From Botryococcus braunii (taxonomy: Eukaryota > Chlorophyta > Trebouxiophyceae): 17,500 bases of DNA. The position numbers and the translations under genes are program-made. Positions 1 to 9,223 of this stretch are shown here, in pieces (the first letter of the stretch is position 1; every line of letters starts with the position of its first letter). The DNA lies in the NCBI GenBank assembly GCA_002005505.1, contig KV908544.1, forward strand, positions 255,450-272,949. The letters are read 5' to 3'. The notes under the pieces were generated by a model, which had not been told where the DNA came from, made no database searches, and saw nothing but the letters and a program-made list of their open reading frames with translations.

Positions 1-550
<550 letters not shown>

Positions 551-587
551 CGCGCGCGCGCGCACGCTCGAGCGGGGGGGGGGGGGG
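551..587. repeat. (GC)n followed by a G14 run
   Basis: The GA tract ends in alternating GCGCGC (about 551-564, a Z-DNA-prone pattern). A short CGCTCGAGC segment follows, then an uninterrupted run of 14 G at 574-587. Confidence 0.9.
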
Positions 588-592
588 TTCAG

Positions 593-901
593 GGGAGACC
601 TCGGGTTTTGGCTTACTACAAGCTTGGCGGTCTCCTTTATATGTCTCTTGACACGTTGTTACGGACGTGCAGCGACAAGGTCCGGTGGTTCCGCGAGTAT
701 GTGAAGGAGAGGAGCGACCAGATAAACACCTTAAACAATGAAAAGGCGAAAGCGGCCGGCGAGGTAGTAGAAAAATGGTCAAAGCTAGCGTCTGCATATG
801 CACAACTTGCTGCTGTCTTAGAAGAAAGCGGCTTCCTGGAGACTGAAGGTACAGCATCTGACCATAGTGATTTGGCGGAGGGAGTCAGTGAGGGCACTTA
901 A
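593..901 (+). CDS. Probable C-terminal exon or small gene, helical protein of unknown function
   Basis: The frame is open from about 593 to the TAA at 899-901. The first ATG is at 641, which would give an 86-residue protein. If a splice acceptor lies at the TTCAG ending at 592, the exon would add 16 residues, but the sequence before it is purine rich and a poor acceptor context. The product is hydrophilic and predicted mostly helical, with a charged stretch containing VKERSDQINTLNNEKAKAAG followed by EKWSKLASAYAQL, and an acidic, Ser-rich C-terminus. The amphipathic spacing suggests a coiled coil or helical bundle, loosely like BAR or sorting-nexin helices, but I do not recognise a family. 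Composition and codon pattern look more gene-like than neighbouring frames. The opposite-strand frame over the same bases is treated as a shadow. Confidence 0.45.
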   Translation, partial: GRPRVLAYYKLGGLLYMSLDTLLRTCSDKVRWFREYVKERSDQINTLNNEKAKAAGEVVEKWSKLASAYAQLAAVLEESGFLETEGTASDHSDLAEGVSEGT

Positions 902-1452
902 AAACCCGAATATACAAATAATCATCCGGAAATTGGAATTGATCTTTGAGGTAATGACCATTGTTTGAACGCAAATATGCGACTGTACAGGTACCTACTA
1001 TGAGTTGTTTGCCAGGGTCTTGACGTCGACCTGCGTTGCAACAAAGCCGACTGGCCTGTAGTTTATTAGCAGCTGTCGACTGTGACGGGAATGTTTTGGA
1101 ACATTCTAAAAGGGTGACACCATTAACTGCTGTCGCTCTTTGCGTGTCCTTGACGGAACATGTGACTTGTCCAAAGCCCATCCGCATTGACTCTGCAAAT
1201 GTGCAAGAGAAAAATGCAAGGTGCCCGTGCTGAGGTTTGACGCTTCACCTACTGTCATATATGACAGTATATACGTGTATATGTTAATATACAGTATATA
1301 CCGATTGCTCAGTACTAGTATTGTGCACAAGTGTAGCTGAACTGCAGCAGGAAGGTGCCTGTGGGTGCACGTGACAATGTTCTGGGACCTGCATGATTGA
1401 TAATGCAGCTAGCTCCCAATGTATGACAAGCCAGTGACGGATTTCATGGTGT
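902..1452. other. Non-coding stretch with a palindrome and hairpin
   Basis: No frame here looks like a gene; the open frames are short and of chance length. The notable content is the 20-bp palindrome and adjacent hairpin at 1250-1300, listed separately. Confidence 0.6.
1250..1300. repeat. Perfect 20-bp palindrome next to a 14-bp hairpin
   Basis: Bases 1250-1269 (TACTGTCATATATGACAGTA) are an exact palindrome. Immediately after, about 1268-1300 folds as TATATAC and TGTATAT pairing with ATATACA and GTATATA, with one bulged G and a GTTA loop. Two strong secondary-structure elements back to back suggest a small inverted-repeat element or a cruciform site. Confidence 0.75.
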
Positions 1453-2190
1453 TCACAAAAATGAAGGAAAATAGAAGGAATTTGATGGCGTTGTATTGAA
1501 AAGCCATTTGCAATGCCCTTTCCTACTATTAGAAGGTGGAAAGCTTGGGTCCCAGGGAATGCGACGTTGAGCGCTCCTGGATTTCGCCCTTCCCCGCCCT
1601 ATCCCCTGAGGAGAAACCCAAGAGGAGGAGACCCCTGTATATGCATGGGTTCCTTGTTGAGAAGATGCAGTTAAATTTGTAGGGAAAGCAACGCTAGCGA
1701 TGGATGCGCTCAGCTGTCTGAAGGTCGACCTATGGCTGACGTCTGGCTTCGCTGTCGAAACCTTTGATAGCCAAATGACCTGTAGAAGGAACTGGATGGG
1801 CAATAGATCTCTAGGGTGATGTTTGATTTGAAACGCTGGTCTGCTTACTCTTTTTTTCCTGCCTTTTTGTTTGGTAGGCAATCCATGGATGGCCATGGAA
1901 CCAACATAATAGTCTAGTCCTTGGCCAAGCCAGCTTAAGCTAATTAGAGTGCCCTACAGGCTTAAAGCTATAAGCCCGTATTTTGAATGCTGACGGCCTA
2001 ATCACTAACAGGCCGGGCATATGATTAATTGCCATTGAAGGTTGCCTCTCTGCATAGAGGCACGTGCCTCAGTGTCATTTGCATATTTTTAGCCATACGG
2101 AGTAGGCAGGCAGTGGTCCTGGGTTTGTGTGGCACAAACGAATCAGAACGAACAAAGCAGATAATTTGGCACGTGGGGGATTATTTGCAA
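1453..2190. repeat. Tandem duplication, copy 1 of a ~753-bp unit
   Basis: Aligns along its length with 2206-2962, with scattered substitutions and small indels. It starts at TCACAAAAATGAAGG and ends at GCACGTGGGGGATTATTTGC. Minus-strand open frames cross both copies, but the second is truncated and substitutions show no obvious codon-position bias, so the unit is treated as non-coding. It contains several short inverted repeats (GGCTTA/TAAGCC; GGCCT/AGGCC) and the palindrome GAGGCACGTGCCTC at 2057-2070, which has a G-box core CACGTG. Confidence 0.92.
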
Positions 2191-2205
2191 AGTGGTCTAT
2201 AGTGG

Positions 2206-2962
2206 TCACAAAAATGAAGGAAAATAGAAGGAACATGATGGCGTTTTATTGAAAAGCCATTTGCAATGCCCTTTCCTGCTATTAGAAGATGGAAAGCTTG
2301 GGTCCCAGGGTATTCGACGTGGAGCGCTCCTGGATTTCGCCCTGCCCCGCCCTATCCCCTGAGGAGAAACCCAAGAGCAGGAGACCCCTCTATATGCATG
2401 GGTTCCTTGTTGAGAAGATGCAGTCAACCCTGTAGGGCAAGCAACGCTAGCGATACGGATGCCCCCAGCTGTATGAAGGTCGACCTCTGGCTGACGTCCG
2501 GCTTCGCTGTCGAAACCTTTGATAGCCAAATGACCTGTAGAAGGAACTTGACAGGCAATAAATCTCTAGGGTGATGTTCGATTTGAAACGCTGGTCTGCT
2601 TACTCTTTTTTATCCTTTCTTTTCTTTTTGGTAGGCAATCCATGGATGGCCATGGAGCCAATAGAATAGTCTAGTCCTTGGCCAAGCCTGCTTAAGCTAA
2701 TTATAGTGCCCTACAGGCTTAAAGTTCTAAGCCCGCATTTGGAATGCTGACGGCCTAATCACTAACAGGCCGGTCATATGATTAATTGCCACTGAAGATT
2801 GCCTCTATGCATAGAGGCACGTGCCTCAGTGTCATTTGCATATTTTTTGGTATGGTATTGTTTGCCATACGGAGTAGGCAGGCATTGGTCCTGGGTTTGT
2901 GTGGCACAAACGAATCAGACCGAACAAAGCAGATAATTTGGCACGTGGGGGATTATTTTCAA
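2206..2962. repeat. Tandem duplication, copy 2 of the ~753-bp unit
   Basis: Second copy, separated from copy 1 by about 15 bp. Start offset is 753 bp and end offset 772 bp, because copy 2 carries extra sequence, mainly around 2846-2866, where GGTATGGTATTGTTTG precedes CCATACGG. That extra piece can pair with its flank (GTATGG with CCATAC). Divergence looks to be a few percent, so the duplication is not brand new. No transposase or terminal inverted repeat is visible. Confidence 0.92.
2801..2827. repeat. Two overlapping palindromes sharing one arm
   Basis: Within copy 2, GCCTCTATGCATAGAGGC (2801-2818) is a perfect 18-bp palindrome. It overlaps GAGGCACGTGCCTC (2814-2827), a perfect 14-bp palindrome with a CACGTG core. 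The central GAGGC arm can pair either way. In copy 1 a substitution breaks the first palindrome but leaves the second. Confidence 0.8.
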
Positions 2963-3110
2963 TAACAGATTGTCATCAAAGTAGTGCACTAATTAAAGTC
3001 AGGTACGTCTTTTCCTGTAAGGGTTGAACCCTGTCTTGTTCCAGGCTGGACACCCTCGGACAGATGCCCTAAGCTGTTCCCATGGGTAGACGGGTATAAA
3101 ATGAAACTAG

Positions 3111-3278
3111 ATGTCCCAGCGGACGAACTCAAGTTTTAGCTGCAAGAAGATAGTGACCTTCCAGTGCATCCAACGCATTTACCCTGCTGCAGCCTCCTCT
3201 GCAGAGTTTGCACCACGTTGCATTGGAAGCATGGTGCACGTCGACAACGAGATGGTTTCGCAGTCAGATTTGCTTTAA
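3111..3278 (+). CDS. Small ORF, 55 residues, doubtful
   Basis: ATG at 3111 to TAA at 3276-3278. The frame shows some purine-N-pyrimidine codon pattern and the product begins MSQRTNSSFSCKK. A TATAAAA sequence at 3095-3101 is too close to this ATG to serve as its core promoter at usual spacing. No family is recognised, and an ORF of this size is expected by chance. Confidence 0.15.
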   Translation: MSQRTNSSFSCKKIVTFQCIQRIYPAAASSAEFAPRCIGSMVHVDNEMVSQSDLL

Positions 3279-5713
3279 AAATATGTTTTTCCATCTGTTG
3301 CAGAAGGTTGATTGGTGGGTGGCACATGCACTGGAAGCCAGCAGACTTGTTGGGACGTGTGCAGAGCTGACCAACGCTCATTGTTTTTTATTAAATAGGT
3401 ATATCTTAGTATATACACCTACGTATATGTAGGTCAGTCTGATTAGGAGGAAACGATGGCTCAACACGATGTGTCGGCGTACGTTTGTAGGGCTAAAAGA
3501 CCGACCCGAAAGATGGGTTATAAATAAGCATATGATTATGTTGGCCAGAGTAATGAGAACTCATGATCGTGACTCTAGAAGGAAATGAATCGGTATTGAA
3601 GCCTTTTCTGAATGCAGATTTCTTGTTGACGGGCATGCACCCACGCATACGTTCATCCCAGTACTGGCACAATCTAAAACACCGAGCTCTGAGGTCTTCA
3701 TCCCAAGCTTGTGCAATTGCAGTCTGCTGTGGCTCAAGGACAGAGCATTTTTGGAGCGCCTTACTTCTTGAGGTTGATCTCAATTGAAGGGGGACTTCTA
3801 GGCAGTATGTTTAAAATCCTGTCTAATAAATTTCTTAGTAAATGGCTCACCCTCGGTAATATAACCACTGCCAGTATTAAGTTTTTTAAGCTGCATTTGA
3901 TGCGGCCGCAGTGATTTTGTGGCAGAGGTTGTCTCATGAGATCACATCCCAGACAAGATCTCCACCACTCATGGAGAACCTATAGCTATCCATATATATG
4001 CTATGCATGTATATATCTGCACGTGGAAGTTCACAGCACGTTCCGCCCCAGATCTTTTTGAAATGAAATTTACAATATTAGAAATTTATTGAATGCGTGG
4101 TTGCCAAGGTTCTCCTCGGTCTAACCTGCTTTACTCTACGTAGGGTCCAGCTGGATTCAGATAAATATCCATGCAATTTTACGGTCTGCATGGGACTTGA
4201 ATGCTGACGCGTCGCGATAGCCCGTAGGCATGTCCGCATGATAGCCGTCGACGGTTTAAGATCACGGGCTAGGCATTCTGAGCATGCATGTGCTTGAGTG
4301 TCTGAAACCATCGCAGCGTCAAATGCGTTTGGGCAATTCGACACATATGATGCCGAATCAATTGAGCATGCATGTTTGGTATGCTCATACCATGAGTGGA
4401 TGGCATATGATGCATACTAATTACCATGCACGCACAAATAGCTGTTTTCAAGACCATATTGGAGGCATGTGTTGCAGGTCTCGTGTGTTTTTGGAAAAGA
4501 AGCTCCCAATCAGGACAAGATATGGATAGGAAAAAGAGTCGTTGTTTTATTCCTCGATTGACTCTGTAGTCAGATGTTGGATCCAGAGCAGAAGGATTTT
4601 GGATGGATCTTGCAAGAAGCAAAGTCCAGACGTCTTTGCATCTGCGTCGTTGCAAGAACAATGACACCGGCAATCTTAATGCCTTTTTGTTGACGTGTTT
4701 AAGTCAACTCACATCTTGGTTTTGGAGTCACTTGAATTACCCAGTTCCGTCCTTTGCAACCTGGCGTAAAGGTTAAGCAGTGTTCCCAATTGGGAATCGT
4801 GCTCTTCGCGTTATCAGACCTGATAAGACATGCAATCCCTATTCAATAGAAGTTCCAAAACTACGTCAAGAGGTTTGCAACAACTTCATCATATGGAGGG
4901 CAACACCTCCATCGATTGGTTAGGATTCAGGTTGAGTACATTTCCATTGCAAAGAATAGCGTTGCGGCTCAATCATATGCATATGCTTAGGCGTGCGTAC
5001 ATGGAGTGAAGTGAACTTCCATGGCTAAAGCAGCAAGTTACGAGTAACTCAAAAGCTTATGGAGGGGCTGTAGTATTTTTGTTAAGGTGCCATGCGCAGC
5101 ATGTTAAAGCGTTATGCGCATTCATATCCTGCCTTACGTAAGCCAATAGAAGTCGATATATACGAACATGGTATGCTATATAGCTACGTCGTACAAAAGC
5201 GACTTGTCTTGTGTACACAAGCCATCTGAACCAGAGCATTTTAGAATTCCTTTCATCAATAGGAGTTGCCAAACCAGACAGCGCTCGCCCTACACATGGG
5301 TTCCTAGACATGGGTTCCAATGGCAAGAAATTAAGAATAAGCAAAATATGGCGGCAGCCAGAGCAGGCAGTTTCTTGCAGCTACAGATGACAGGCCAGGA
5401 ACCTTCAAAAGTGTGGTCCAGGTCTGGCCATGGTATGCATATCAGGCGAGAGTGACATGCACAGCGATTTGCTGATTTCAAGACCCTCTAGCTGAGCAGT
5501 TATGTGGGGTACAACACTAGGCGCATTGTTTTAGACCACAGGGTTGCAGTCGACTGCAATCAGGTTTGCGGGAAATAAGAGCGTTTAATAACACGCCTAA
5601 TTCAGATTCTGAACAGAAAACTTCATGAAGGTTATTGCTAAACATGATCTCATTGCGATGGTACCGGTTGGCCTTCTAGCTAGATGTTGTCAAGTCCTGC
5701 ATGTAGGCATGAC

Positions 5714-5793
5714 CATTGTGCTACCTAGACTAGTTAAATCATTCGGACAGGTATCATTGTGCTACCTCGACTATGTAAATCATTCGGATAGGT
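5714..5793. repeat. Two tandem copies of a 41-bp unit
   Basis: CATTGTGCTACCT begins at 5714 and again at 5755. Both copies continue through a GACTA segment to TAAATCATTCGGA and AGGT, differing at a few bases. No coding function seen. Confidence 0.85.
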
Positions 5794-6358
5794 TTACGTA
5801 AATCAAGAAGCACGTGCACGATCAACATAGAGGTAAGCGGCTGTAGGATTGTATTATTAAGCCTTGCTTTCGTACACAACTACATCTATTTGCTGGGAAG
5901 AATAGGCTCTGAGGAAGCTCTGAGCTGTGCAACATCATGATCAGCGCTCATCCTGCTGCAACTTGCTGTGGGGCTCACCCCCGCATGCCTGCAGGCCTCA
6001 TACCAGGGAGCATCCGTCAGAGGCCACGACTCTCCAGGACAAGTCTGATTTTGCCCCCATCACTTAATGTTTGGAAGTGGAAATGTAAATTGCTAGTCCG
6101 AACATTCCCATGGGTTCACCGGATCCCAATGTTTTTGCTTCATGACCTCCTTTTGCTTCATCGGGACCTCATAAGTAATGTGTCTGTCTTGTTGAGCACA
6201 GAAACTACGGAGTGGCATAAAAAGGGGGAGCTGTTAAATGTAAACAACTTCAGCATATTGCGTGGCTGTCAACAAAGCTTCTCGTGGATTTTAGCCACGG
6301 ATCTGGCACCTGCAACATAATAATGGCACTTTTCCAACATTGCTCTTCGGTACCAATT

Positions 6359-6380
6359 AGAGAAACAATTTTGTTTCTCT
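6359..6380. repeat. 8-bp inverted repeat, 6-base loop
   Basis: AGAGAAAC (6359-6366) and GTTTCTCT (6373-6380) are exact complements around AATTTT, followed by a T-rich stretch. It could be a chance hairpin; no gene ends here that it would serve. Confidence 0.5.
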
Positions 6381-7029
6381 TTTAAAAGCTTTCTAGAGCG
6401 CAACGGCCTACCCATTAAACTGCAGAAGTTCACTCCTCTGAACTCCTACCCCTACATGGGTACCCCGTACATGGCTTTGCATGGCAATTAAGCCACTTCA
6501 TAGCATCTCGTACCTACGTATAGCGGTGGCTACAAGAGTAGCAGGTGGTTTTCTAAGAGGTTGGATCTTTAACATCTCGTTGTGACCTCTTTGTTGGATT
6601 GCGAATGTTTCTGAAATGTGGCAATGTAAGAATGTGGGAAAATTCGATTCATATACCAAATCCCATGTGATAAGTCCCCTAGGAAAGACGTTACCTTCAT
6701 GGGTGCATTGTGAAGGACCTTGCCATTAGTCCAGTTGTTATCAATGCTGAAGTTACTCCTTCTACATACGGAGAGATGCTGCCTTTATTTCTGCACTGCA
6801 AGTTGCAGGAGGTAGAACATCACCTTCAATTGGAGGCTCCTCACTCTTCTACACTAAAACGCTTTTCCAGACGAAGGCCAGTCCTCTCCCAGCGTGTCGG
6901 TGGATACACACGACATCCCGGGACCGTGATTGCAATTGGGTCGCCAAGCTCAGCCTGTCGAATGAGGAAATATAGGTTGTAGATTCACAGACCTGCAGGT
7001 ATTGAAGACAAGACAAGAACGGCCATGGG

Positions 7030-7035
7030 TTTATT
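7030..7035 (-). terminator. Candidate AATAAA polyadenylation signal
   Basis: On the minus strand AATAAA begins two bases after the TAG stop (7040-7038) of the membrane-protein gene. This would give a very short 3' UTR, so the match may be fortuitous. Confidence 0.3.
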
Positions 7036-7037
7036 AA

Positions 7038-8445
7038 CTAAGTTTTGGTTCGCATTGACATCAGGGAGACGAGGCGTACCGCTTGTTGCTCCAATTGGAG
7101 CTGTAAGGGCCACGCACAAGGTCTCTGGTCAACAGATAACCCTGTCGTTCGTGCCATGGTGGATGGTATGAGGCGAGGGGTTTCCAGCCGAGGGGTTTGC
7201 CCGCATGCGACATCTGCGACAATGGTGGGAGCTTTGCTGTATGAACCCTGAGCTTTAGGTCCGCTTTGGCTAAAGACAAAGATCATAAAACAGCAAACTG
7301 CCACGCCTGCCCCAAATGCTAAAAGCAAGGTTGGAATTGGTAATGGACAGGGTCCAGCGCCATCTAAATGCCCAAAAGCTGACCTAGGGGTGCAGTTGCC
7401 ATGGTCCCCCAGAACCAGAAGTTGCTCGTTAATAGCTGGCAAAGGAGACATTTGCTCCTTGACTGGCGCTGGTTCTTGATGGAGAGTATTTAGTCTTGCG
7501 GGATCATCAACTGCAGATGTACCTGCCAACCCTTCTGTGCCAGGTTGATTGCCACTGATAAAATGCCGGGGATCAGTGTCTTCGTGCTGGTCAGTACCTA
7601 CAATGGCTGCAGGTTCAGACACCTGGCATGGAGACGACTGATAGATGGGCGGCAAACTCACATGGCCAGAGGGATTGACGCTACGAATGTCGGCGGTCGA
7701 CTGAGCGAATTTCTGCAAGCTCATTTCCAGGGTCAAGGGGTTGGTGGACCCATACACTGCCTGTGGAAGAGGGCAACTTGTAGGGGTTTTGTTTTTGAAA
7801 CTGATCAGGAGCTTTTGCGCATAGCCATTGACGAACAGAATCTGCTGCCAAACTTGAGGGATGTGGGTTTCTGCTGTTGCTTGTAACAGAACCATGAAGG
7901 GAGGACCAATCTTGTGTGCAGGGGAATCCCTCAAGATGTGCTGGGGACCTTCCAGATCGCTGGGAATGGGCAAAACCATTCCGAAGGACTCTCCATTTCT
8001 AAAACTACCGCAAACTCTTGAGTGATCCTGCAAACAAGGAACGATTACTATATTTAATCCATACTGCATTATCACCATACAAGGACACTGTCTCACCTGA
8101 AATATACCATTCTGCACCAATATGGTAAAGCAGATGAGGCAAGGGGTGCTCTCATATATCCTTTCAATGAACTCGCTTGCATTGCAGGCGTTGTGAATGG
8201 AACTGCAGTTTCTCACAAGAAGCTTTCTTAGCAGTGGTGCTAAGGGAAGCGGAGGGACAGTTCCTCGTCAGTGGCAGGCATTCAACTGCAGAGCAGGTGT
8301 TCCATTAATCTTACCCGTGCAGGAAAATGTTCTGATTTAGAGAATGTTGCAGATGAGCAGTGCTAGGATTCATCCCCAGCAGAACTGTGGCGAACCAACA
8401 GCTCGAGTAGGCGGACAACGACAACCTCACTGTCCAGCGGCCCAT
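7038..8445 (-). CDS. Predicted type I membrane protein, family not recognised (three exons)
   Basis: Proposed exons: 8445-8315, 8202-8097 and 8027-7038. Phases agree (2 then 0), donors are GTAAGA and GTGAGA, and acceptors end CTGCAG and TTTGCAG. The joined product is 408 residues. The start is the first ATG after an in-frame TAG and opens a signal-peptide-like segment: basic MGRWTVR, then a hydrophobic stretch to about residue 25, with possible cleavage near STA at 28-30. Residues 31 to about 312 look like an ectodomain: Cys-bearing, with N-glycosylation sequons NAS (51), NKT (158) and NCT (290), and a Pro/Ser/acidic linker at about 195-280. A hydrophobic helix at about 313-333 (TLLLAFGAGVAVCCF) is followed by a Pro/Arg-rich tail. 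The long last exon is far beyond chance ORF length. The 69-bp intron is in frame and could be retained. No enzyme or receptor motif was recognised, so function is unknown. All of this is read from sequence; topology is inferred. Confidence 0.72.
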
Positions 8446-8754
8446 GGGGTTCGGATATCTTTTCTAACTAATGCCCAAAATGGTGCTCTTCGAGATCATA
8501 GTCTCCAGAGTTTGAAAACATAAGACGTTTCACAGACTTGTTTAAAGTTTCCTGCAAGGTACTGCGAAGCACAACACTTCCGACTTAACGACTGCGGAAG
8601 CTAGATCGGAATGCATTGCTAAAGGCGTGAGCTGGTCCGGAAGGATGCCTGATATGGATATGACAGCATCCGTGGTATGACACTGGTTTGAACGATGAGT
8701 GATAAGGCAGTATGGGGTAGTACTGGTGACCAATAGTTGGTGCAATCAGCCAGC

Positions 8755-8970
8755 GCCTCTCGCCTAGAGCTGTACCGAGCCGGCCCTTCCGCGACTCGCG
8801 GACCGCGAGACCGTTGTCGTCCGGGGCGCTCTGCGCGTTCACTGAGGGCCCTGCGCGTCAGACCCCATGTGACTCACATGATGTGAGGGCCGGGCACCTG
8901 TTCCACCCGTGTCGTGCGGGCCATGTGTGGGGTGGGCCGCTCGCAGTGGACGGGAAGGGACCCCACATGC
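8755..8970. promoter_or_regulatory. GC-rich CpG-dense patch upstream of the membrane-protein gene
   Basis: This roughly 200-bp block is much richer in GC and CpG than its surroundings. It includes the perfect stem CTCGCGG-A-CCGCGAG at 8795-8809 and a partly complementary CATGTG/CACATG pair near 8923-8968. It begins about 310 bp upstream of the proposed ATG at 8445 on the minus strand, so it could be promoter sequence. It could equally be a fragment of an inserted element. No core promoter motif is identified. Confidence 0.35.
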
Positions 8971-9183
8971 TTTTCACACAACAAAGTAAAGGAGTTTACC
9001 GACCACACCCGGGGGGAAAGATATGAAGTCATTAAAATTTTAACTAAATAACTTCAAATGCCATTCGGCGAAGGAACACTCTTAATTGACTCACAACTAC
9101 AAATGTGTCCAGAATAGTACCATTTCAAGGGCACAAGTTCACTCAGAGCAACCCCCTGCCCACATACGCACACGACACGCGCG

Positions 9184-9186
<3 letters not shown>

Positions 9187-9220
<34 letters not shown>
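9187..9220. repeat. (AC)17 microsatellite
   Basis: Uninterrupted AC dinucleotides, preceded by GCGCGCGT. Open frames translating it as THTHTH are artefacts of the repeat. Confidence 0.95.

Positions 9221-9221
<1 letters not shown>

Positions 9222-9223
<2 letters not shown>

Larger units (their letters stand above)
3279..7029. other. Long stretch without a convincing gene
   Basis: Both strands carry only open frames of chance length (up to 134 codons) that overlap one another and lack splice-phase support or recognisable motifs. A small hairpin ACCTAC-GTATAT-GTAGGT lies at 3417-3434, and 4265-4440 is rich in ATGCAT/GCATGC palindromes. A 41-bp duplication (5714-5793) and a hairpin (6359-6380) are listed separately. 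Distal exons of unrecognised genes cannot be excluded. Confidence 0.5.

Noticed and set aside
1453..2529. 147- and 107-codon minus-strand frames with matching C-termini
   Set aside because: The similarity comes from the 753-bp DNA duplication. The second is shorter and substitutions do not favour silent sites.
3493..3783. 96-codon minus-strand frame (contains DEDLRARCFRLCQYWDERM) and 74-codon plus-strand frame over the same bases
   Set aside because: Both are open and of chance length; neither has convincing exon borders or a known motif. It could be an isolated exon but cannot be supported.
4269..4673. 134-codon minus-strand open frame, overlapping an 88-codon frame at 4078-4344
   Set aside because: This length is expected by chance in 17.5 kb of this composition. 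It lacks an ATG start, splice support and recognisable motifs, and part of it reads ATGCAT-rich repeats.
5937..6320. 127-codon plus-strand frame, and an AAAAAGGGGGAG tract near 6219 before TGTTA, considered as the 3' end of a Copia-type retrotransposon
   Set aside because: No integrase, reverse transcriptase or RNase H motifs upstream and no second LTR; the frame has no recognisable domain.
8315..8521. Minus-strand frame starting MFSNSGDYDLEE with two in-frame TAG codons (8470-8468, 8365-8363), suggesting TAG read as glutamine or a pseudogene
   Set aside because: A different frame over the same bases starts at ATG 8445, encodes a signal-peptide-like exon, has no stops and joins in phase to the next exon. 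The histone and coiled-coil genes use no internal TAG, and the histone ends in TAG where H3 proteins end.
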